Source: Gammaproteobacteria bacterium (GTDB lineage: Bacteria; Pseudomonadota; Gammaproteobacteria; BMS3Bbin11). From it: a stretch of 11,106 nucleotides of DNA. Under the pieces are notes generated by a model. That model searched no databases. It saw only the letters and a program-made list of their open reading frames with translations, and was not told where the DNA came from. The position numbers were made by a program, and so were the translations under genes. The stretch's first letter is position 1; every line of letters begins with the position of its first letter. The stretch covers positions 1 through 11,106 of the forward strand of contig JAUWVE010000038.1 of assembly GCA_030617565.1 (NCBI GenBank), read 5' to 3'. Positions 1 through 4,331 of the stretch are shown here, piece after piece.

Positions 1-1092
1 GTCTCAGTATTTACCTGTGATATTGAGAACCCGGTGCCTTACCAGTTGCGCGAGTACGAATATGATGGTGTCAATGTAACTGCTCTGAGCATCCCTGCTA
101 GCCCGGATCTCGAATGGAAATACAAAGATCCTGAAATAGAACGAATTTTCAGCGAGTATCTACGTTACAGAAAGCCGGATCTTATTCATTTCCATAGCAT
201 GCAGCGGCTGACGGCATCACCTTTACAGGCGGCAATTGGAGAGAATATACCCTATGTAGTCAGTGTCCATGATGCCTGGTGGATATCCGATCATCAGTTT
301 CTTATTGACGACAGCAGAGAACCTGTCGATGAGCTGCAGCGAAATCCGCTAATTGCGGCCAACACAAGCCAGGACATTGTTAGTACTTTGGAGCGCGCCG
401 AATACCTGGCCGGGGTTTTAAGGGCTGCTTCAGCTCTTCTGGCTGTATCAGAGTACCAGGCCAGTCTGTATAGAAAGAATGGTTTTACAGATATATTGAT
501 AAATAAGAATGGAGTGTCCATGTCTGCCGGGATGCAACCTGCTGCCGATGATTTATCTAAACTAAGGCTGGCTTACCTTGGTGGTGTATGTACTCACAAA
601 GGTTACTATTTTTTAAAGGAAGTATATTCACGCATCCACTTTGAAAACCTGATGCTCACAGTTGTCGATTTTAATGTTGGGGGGAATATTGTTAAGCAAT
701 GGGGTGAAAATAAGGTTGAACTGATTCCTGCTATAGAAATGGACAGAATGGAAGAATTTTACAATAACATTGATGTGCTTATTGCTCCGTCAATGTGGCC
801 TGAAAGCTTTGGGCTAGTGTCACGTGAAGCTGCTCTGATGGGCAAGTGGGTGATTGTTAGTAATGCCGGGGGTCTGGCCGAGGATGTCACTGAAGGGGAG
901 GATGGACATATATACTCAATCGGTGATAGTGATCGTCTGCTTGAACTGTTATCAATGTTAAACAGCAACATAAAAAAATATCAACATTCACCAGTCCGGA
1001 ATAAAGAAAAACAGATCACCACCGTCTCTATGCAGGTCGCTGAGCTTGACAGCATGTATAGCAAGCTCCTTCAGTTCACTGCTGGAGCCTAA
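1..1092 (+). CDS. GT4-family glycosyltransferase, 5' end cut by window
   Basis: Probably transfers a sugar from a nucleotide donor to a growing lipid-linked oligosaccharide on the cytoplasmic side of the inner membrane. The frame is open from base 1 and its first codons (VSVFTC, then YQLREYEYDGVNV) read like the inside of a GT4 N-terminal Rossmann domain. The GTG at 34 is therefore an internal codon, and roughly 30-40 residues should lie upstream. Visible marks are PDLIHFHS near 178, VVSVHDAWW near 258, a second Rossmann half starting with LAYLGGVCTHKG near 570, and the C-terminal GT4 signature PSMWPESFGLVSREA. In that signature the two glutamates (codons 802 and 826) form the EX7E motif that binds the donor nucleotide. 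The stop is at 1090-1092 and the RgpF-family gene starts at once after it or overlaps it, so the two are surely cotranscribed. Family is sure; donor and acceptor are unknown. Confidence 0.9.
   Translation, partial: VSVFTCDIENPVPYQLREYEYDGVNVTALSIPASPDLEWKYKDPEIERIFSEYLRYRKPDLIHFHSMQRLTASPLQAAIGENIPYVVSVHDAWWISDHQFLIDDSREPVDELQRNPLIAANTSQDIVSTLERAEYLAGVLRAASALLAVSEYQASLYRKNGFTDILINKNGVSMSAGMQPAADDLSKLRLAYLGGVCTHKGYYFLKEVYSRIHFENLMLTVVDFNVGGNIVKQWGENKVELIPAIEMDRMEEFYNNIDVLIAPSMWPESFGLVSREAALMGKWVIVSNAGGLAEDVTEGEDGHIYSIGDSDRLLELLSMLNSNIKKYQHSPVRNKEKQITTVSMQVAELDSMYSKLLQFTAGA
1084..1087 (+). promoter_or_regulatory. Ribosome binding site favouring the TTG start at 1094
   Basis: GGAG lies inside the last codons of the GT4 gene and ends 6 bases before the TTG at 1094. 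It supports a start there over the upstream TTG at 1046, which has only a weaker AGGT at 1034-1037. The placement suggests translational coupling to the preceding gene. Confidence 0.5.
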
Positions 1093-1093
1093 G

Positions 1094-1954
1094 TTGCTGA
1101 ATCCAGAAAATCGCGCCATTGTTTTTGCTCATTATGACAGGCAGGACAGGGTGGATCCCTATGTCTATTTTTATCTTCGTGAATTGAGGAAAATTTGCCG
1201 CACACTTGTTTTTGTATCAACAGCGAAGCTGATTAAAAAGGATCTCGATGAACTTGGGCTTATTGGCTGCGAGGTAATCTTACGGGAAAATATTGGCTAT
1301 GATTTTATGAGCTATAAGCTTGGTCTGGAAAGTCTTGAATGCACAGCTTATGATGAGATAGTAATTTGTAATGACAGTGTTTACGGGCCATTTTTTGATT
1401 TAGAAAATATATTCAGCAAAATGGATTCCCGGTTCTGTGACTTCTGGGGTATGACATCAAATACTGATATTTCATATCATCTCCAGAGTTATTTCGTCGT
1501 ATTTAAAAAAAATGTGCTGGATTCGATTGCCTTCAGGGATTTCTGGGAGGCTGTGAAGGCTCTGGACTCAAAGAGAGAAATCATAAAATGCTATGAGGTC
1601 GGCATGACCCAGTGCCTGTTAAAGTCTGGCCTCAAGTCTGCAACATCTGCTGATTACAATCCCACCTTAAGTGCTCGACTAATTTACTTATCAAAAAGGT
1701 TTTCGGTGAGTAAAATTCGGCAGAAGACCGGTGCGCTGTTTCAAGGTGAAAATATAATACCAAAGATAAATGCTACACATAGTTTCTGGAAAGAGCTCAT
1801 TCTGCAGGGAAATATGCCGTTTATAAAAGTAGAACCATTGCGAGATAATCCAATGGAAGTGGATATTGATGATTATGAAAAGGTCATTCGAAGCATATCA
1901 AGCTATGATGTAAGCCTGATAAAAAATCACCTTTCGAGGGTGGTTGATAAATAG
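1094..1954 (+). CDS. RgpF-family (rhamnan synthesis F) polysaccharide protein
   Basis: A member of the rhamnan synthesis protein F family, whose founding member RgpF helps build the rhamnose polysaccharide of streptococci and whose relatives are common in Gram-negative O-antigen loci. It is 286 residues from the TTG at 1094. An alternative TTG at 1046 would give 302 residues and overlap the GT4 gene by 47 bases; I prefer 1094 because of the GGAG spacing and because the family similarity begins right after it (RAIVFAHYD). Family blocks seen in order are FAHYDRQDRVDPYVYFYL, LVFVSTAKL, ILRENIGYDFMSYKLGLE, NDSVYGPFF (NDS at 1370-1378), CDFWGMTSN, YHLQSYFVVFKK, KCYEVGMTQ, and near the end MPFIKVEPLRDNP. 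The family often acts as an alpha-linking rhamnosyl or related transferase. No separate dTDP-rhamnose genes are in the window, so the sugar is open. The gene is clearly AT-rich (37% G+C in 1201-1500). Confidence 0.88.
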   Translation: MLNPENRAIVFAHYDRQDRVDPYVYFYLRELRKICRTLVFVSTAKLIKKDLDELGLIGCEVILRENIGYDFMSYKLGLESLECTAYDEIVICNDSVYGPFFDLENIFSKMDSRFCDFWGMTSNTDISYHLQSYFVVFKKNVLDSIAFRDFWEAVKALDSKREIIKCYEVGMTQCLLKSGLKSATSADYNPTLSARLIYLSKRFSVSKIRQKTGALFQGENIIPKINATHSFWKELILQGNMPFIKVEPLRDNPMEVDIDDYEKVIRSISSYDVSLIKNHLSRVVDK

Positions 1955-1961
1955 TATATGC

Positions 1962-2007
1962 AGGCCATCCCTGGCCTTCATAATAGATACTCGCCCATAA
2001 GGGGCGA
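1962..2007. other. Two short GC hairpins just after the RgpF-family gene
   Basis: The first hairpin pairs AGGCCA (1962-1967) with TGGCCT (1972-1977) across the loop TCCC. The second pairs TCGCCC (1991-1996) with GGGCGA (2002-2007) across a 5-base loop. Both stems are perfect. Neither is followed by a run of T on the + strand, so they are not classical intrinsic terminators. They could protect the 3' end of the upstream mRNA or be REP-like repeats. Function is not established. Confidence 0.4.
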
Positions 2008-2091
2008 AAAACTTGGTAAAAAGCTAATCGTAGATTAAAAAGAGAACCCAACCAGTGAAGGGTGAACACTTCAGTCGCGCATCATCCGAGT

Positions 2092-2123
2092 AAAAAAGCC
2101 ATCGTGATAGTGATACGCATGGC
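2092..2123 (-). terminator. Terminator-like hairpin facing the minus strand
   Basis: An 8-bp stem with one bulged base (GCCATCGT at 2098-2105 with ACGCATGGC at 2115-2123) closes a 9-base loop. On the minus strand it is followed directly by six T (A6 at 2092-2097 on +), the form of a rho-independent terminator. No minus-strand gene is visible to its right, where only the palindromic element lies, so it would be an orphan or would stop antisense transcription coming from that element. Confidence 0.35.
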
Positions 2124-2154
2124 AATCAGGTAAAATAAAGCATATTCTTTATAA

Positions 2155-2317
2155 AGGGAATCTCTGATCAATTCATGAACTCGTATCTTACGCCTAAAAT
2201 ATCCAGCTTTTTCGTTGAAAATCTTCGCAATAGCTAGCTATTACGTGCACTTTTCGTCTCAAATCTGAATATTTTAGATCGCAATTTACTTCGCTCAGAA
2301 TTAATCAGAGGTTCCCT
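2155..2317. mobile_element. MITE-like palindromic element with 20-bp inverted ends
   Basis: The 20 bases at 2155-2174 match the reverse complement of 2298-2317 at 18 positions. Nested inside, 2194-2210 matches the reverse complement of 2261-2277 at 15 of 17 positions. The centre, 2229-2242 (AATAGCTAGCTATT), is a perfect 14-bp palindrome. The inner two pairs share the centre 2235.5 and the outer pair is centred at 2236. The whole 163-bp unit is therefore one long imperfect palindrome, and as RNA it would fold into a long hairpin. It carries no coding frame. Size, terminal inverted repeats and lack of a transposase fit a non-autonomous MITE. No clear target duplication is visible, and I cannot assign an insertion-sequence family. 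A weak sigma70-like pair (TTGAAA at 2215, TATTAC at 2239, 18-bp spacer) lies inside it. It ends 44 bases before the next start codon. Confidence 0.6.
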
Positions 2318-2334
2318 GGTCAGAGCTTCCCTCG
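2305..2334 (+). repeat. Tandem 15-bp copy of the element's right end
   Basis: TCAGAGGTTCCCTGG (2305-2319) is followed directly by TCAGAGCTTCCCTCG (2320-2334), with 13 of 15 bases equal. The first copy is the outer part of the right inverted repeat plus two flanking bases. The second lies outside the element. It could be the remnant of a second element end or a duplication made at insertion. Confidence 0.5.
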
Positions 2335-2349
2335 CATTTTCTCTGCAAC

Positions 2350-2354
2350 AGGAG
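2350..2354 (+). promoter_or_regulatory. Ribosome binding site fixing the TTG start at 2362
   Basis: AGGAG is placed 7 bases before the TTG at 2362. The protein from that codon begins MKISIILPVLNEEENL, which is where the GT2 fold begins, so the non-ATG start is well supported. Confidence 0.75.
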
Positions 2355-2361
2355 ATTACCA

Positions 2362-3300
2362 TTGAAAATTTCAATCATCCTACCGGTACTCAATGAAGAG
2401 GAAAATCTCGTTGATATGAACACTGAGATTACCGGGGTCGTAGAAAACATGGATGTGGACTATGAAATTATCTACATCGATGACGGTAGCACGGATCGGA
2501 GTTTCGATATCCTTAGCTCTCTTCGTGAGGAAAACCCTAACATAAAAGTTATTCAGTTCAGGCGAAATTTTGGCCAGACGGCAGGCCTGGCCGCCGGTTT
2601 TGACTACGCAAACGGTGATGTCATTATTACCATGGATTCTGATCGCCAGAATGATCCCAATGATATTCCGATGTTACTGGACAAGATCAACGAGGGTTAT
2701 GACCTTGTCAGTGGCTGGCGCTTTGACCGACAGGATGCCTGGTTGTCAAGGAAGCTGCCGTCGAAGATTGCCAATGGGCTGATCTCAAAAATTACCGGTG
2801 TCAAGTTGCACGATTATGGCTGTAGTCTGAAGGCATTTCGCAGGGAGGTTATTGAGAATATTCGTCTGTACGGTGAAATGCATCGATTTATCCCGGCAAT
2901 AGCCAGCTGGATGGGAGTGCGTATTGCCGAGGTAAAGGTCAATCATCGCGCCCGTGTTGCCGGTACAAGCAAATACGGTATTTCACGTACCTTCCGCGTA
3001 ATCCTTGACCTGATCACCGTTAAGTTCCTGTTGCAGTATTCAGCCAGACCCATTCATTTCTTCGGTGGCATTGGCCTCGCCAGCGGTGTGACCGGATTTT
3101 TGATTGCGCTAGTGATGATGATACAACGGTTTTTCTATGCCGTACCGATGGGTGACAGGCCACTGCTACTTTTAGCCGTATTATTGATGTTCATTGGCCT
3201 TCAGTTCATTACTTTTGGCCTTTTGGGCGAATTGATGACACGCACGTATCATGAAGCACAGGATAAACCTGTCTATGTCGTGCGTCAGACACTATTGTAG
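2362..3300 (+). CDS. GT2 glycosyltransferase, DPM1/GtrB/ArnC-like, with two TM segments
   Basis: Probably moves a sugar from a nucleotide donor to undecaprenyl phosphate, or modifies a lipid-linked glycan, at the inner membrane. The 312-residue protein has the GT2 N-terminal strand (residues 3-12), the nucleotide-binding YIDDGSTD (D40, D41), the metal-binding DSD at 92-94 followed by RQNDP, the block LHDYGCSLKAFRR near 149-161, and RARVAGTSKYG at 196-206, which matches the RxxxxGxSKY block of the polyprenyl-phosphate GT2 group. Two membrane segments at about 231-257 and 267-290 fit the GtrB/DPM3-like C-terminal topology. It starts with TTG and a good AGGAG. It is the first gene of block B, right after the palindromic element. 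Residues that would set the sugar (Glc, Man, Ara4N) are not diagnostic by eye; no flippase or GtrC-type partner is in the window. Confidence 0.9.
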   Translation: MKISIILPVLNEEENLVDMNTEITGVVENMDVDYEIIYIDDGSTDRSFDILSSLREENPNIKVIQFRRNFGQTAGLAAGFDYANGDVIITMDSDRQNDPNDIPMLLDKINEGYDLVSGWRFDRQDAWLSRKLPSKIANGLISKITGVKLHDYGCSLKAFRREVIENIRLYGEMHRFIPAIASWMGVRIAEVKVNHRARVAGTSKYGISRTFRVILDLITVKFLLQYSARPIHFFGGIGLASGVTGFLIALVMMIQRFFYAVPMGDRPLLLLAVLLMFIGLQFITFGLLGELMTRTYHEAQDKPVYVVRQTLL

Positions 3301-3329
3301 ATTAGCAGTGATACGCTGTAAGTGCCTTT

Positions 3330-4325
3330 GTGAAAGAATCGGATAATTCGAGCTTGTCGCAGACTGTCGCGGTCGTCATTGTTAACTACAATGGTGGATC
3401 ATGCCTGGAACGATGTTTAAAAGCGTTGAGTCGCCAGACCCGCAAGCCTGACCGTGTATTACTTGTCGACAACAACAGCGATAATTTCTCTTCTGATCAG
3501 ATATATAGCTCTTTTCCACAAATAGAAATTCTGGCATTAAATAAGAATACAGGTTTCGCTGCAGCCAATAATCTCGCCATTAACCGGCTTGATGATATGG
3601 AATGGGTAGTGCTGCTAAACCCGGATGCTTATGCAGAACAGGACTGGCTGGAGAAACTTTTGAATGGGGCTGAAAGTCACCCGGACTTTCACTTTTTCGG
3701 ATGCCGTATGCTGGCAACTGCCGAGAACACGCTGGATGGTACTGGTGATGTCTATCATGTCTCAGGAGCCAGTTGGCGACGGGACTACGGAAAGTCAGCT
3801 GAAGGACGAAAACAGGGAGATGAAATATTTGCTCCGTCAGGTGCCGCGGCACTCTTTCGGCGTGATATTTATATAGAAGCAGGTGGTTTGAACGAAGAAT
3901 TCTTCTGCTATATGGAAGATATGGACCTGGGCTTCAGGCTGAAACTGCTCGGCTATCGTTGTTTTTATATTGCTGACGCAGTTGTGGTTCACGAAGGTGC
4001 AGCTCTGGTTGGTTCGCATAGTGATTTTCAGGTCTACCACGGGCATCGTAATCTTGTCTGGGTCTATGTGATGAATATGCCTTCGCCCTGGTTCTGGATC
4101 TATTTGCCACAGCACCTTTTGTACAATCTGGCTAGTGTTCTACTTTACGTTTACCACGGTAAAACAGCTGTTATTCTGCGCTCCAAGTTCGATGCAATCA
4201 AAGGTTTAAGGCGTGCCTGGCGACAGCGTAGACTGGTCCAGGCAAAGACAAAAGTAGATATACGGGAGCTGAGGAAGAGCATGGGGCATGGTATTCTTTC
4301 TCCTTACCTAAACCGTTATGAATAA
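3330..4325 (+). CDS. GT2 glycosyltransferase, WbbL/rhamnosyltransferase-like
   Basis: A 331-residue GT2 enzyme of the group often annotated as rhamnosyltransferase. It likely adds one sugar to the repeat unit in the cytoplasm. Seen are VVIVNYNGG (15-23), LLVDNNS (44-50), NTGFAAANN (73-81), the donor-site NPD (97-99) in place of a DxD, SGAAALFRR (170-178) as the acceptor-side block, FFCYMEDMDLGFRLKLLGY (191-209) with the likely catalytic acidic pair ED, and VVVHEGA near 218. A hydrophobic stretch near 252-275 may attach it to the membrane. The GTG at 3330 lies 29 bases after the previous stop and has no strong ribosome binding site; a TTG at 3354 is possible and would trim eight residues. It resembles the N-terminal domain of the next protein, so the two may be old duplicates. 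Donor and acceptor unknown. Confidence 0.88.
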   Translation: MKESDNSSLSQTVAVVIVNYNGGSCLERCLKALSRQTRKPDRVLLVDNNSDNFSSDQIYSSFPQIEILALNKNTGFAAANNLAINRLDDMEWVVLLNPDAYAEQDWLEKLLNGAESHPDFHFFGCRMLATAENTLDGTGDVYHVSGASWRRDYGKSAEGRKQGDEIFAPSGAAALFRRDIYIEAGGLNEEFFCYMEDMDLGFRLKLLGYRCFYIADAVVVHEGAALVGSHSDFQVYHGHRNLVWVYVMNMPSPWFWIYLPQHLLYNLASVLLYVYHGKTAVILRSKFDAIKGLRRAWRQRRLVQAKTKVDIRELRKSMGHGILSPYLNRYE

Positions 4326-4331
4326 GTACTA

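Larger units (their letters stand above)
1955..2361. other. Gene-free gap between the two gene blocks
   Basis: No convincing coding frame is seen on either strand across these 407 bases. The first part (1955-2154) holds small GC hairpins and AT-rich sequence. The second part holds the palindromic element and a duplicated end. The final 27 bases hold the ribosome binding site of the next gene. This is the only sizeable gap in the window and probably marks a transcription unit boundary or an insertion point. Confidence 0.75.

Noticed and set aside
34..36. GTG as the start of the first gene
   Set aside because: The frame stays open to base 1 and the upstream codons (VSVFTCDIENP) fit the GT4 fold, so the gene begins outside the window.
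1962..2007. Intrinsic terminator for the RgpF-family gene
   Set aside because: The two stems are sound but no T run follows either on the + strand, so I list them only as hairpins.
2215..2244. Sigma70 promoter (TTGAAA, 18 bp, TATTAC) driving block B
   Set aside because: The -10 match is weak and lies in a palindrome where such boxes arise easily; kept only as a remark under the element.
3618..3626. NPD in place of DxD in the GT2 enzymes as an inactivating change
   Set aside because: NPD is common in the WbbL/rhamnosyltransferase-like GT2 group, and both proteins here share it.
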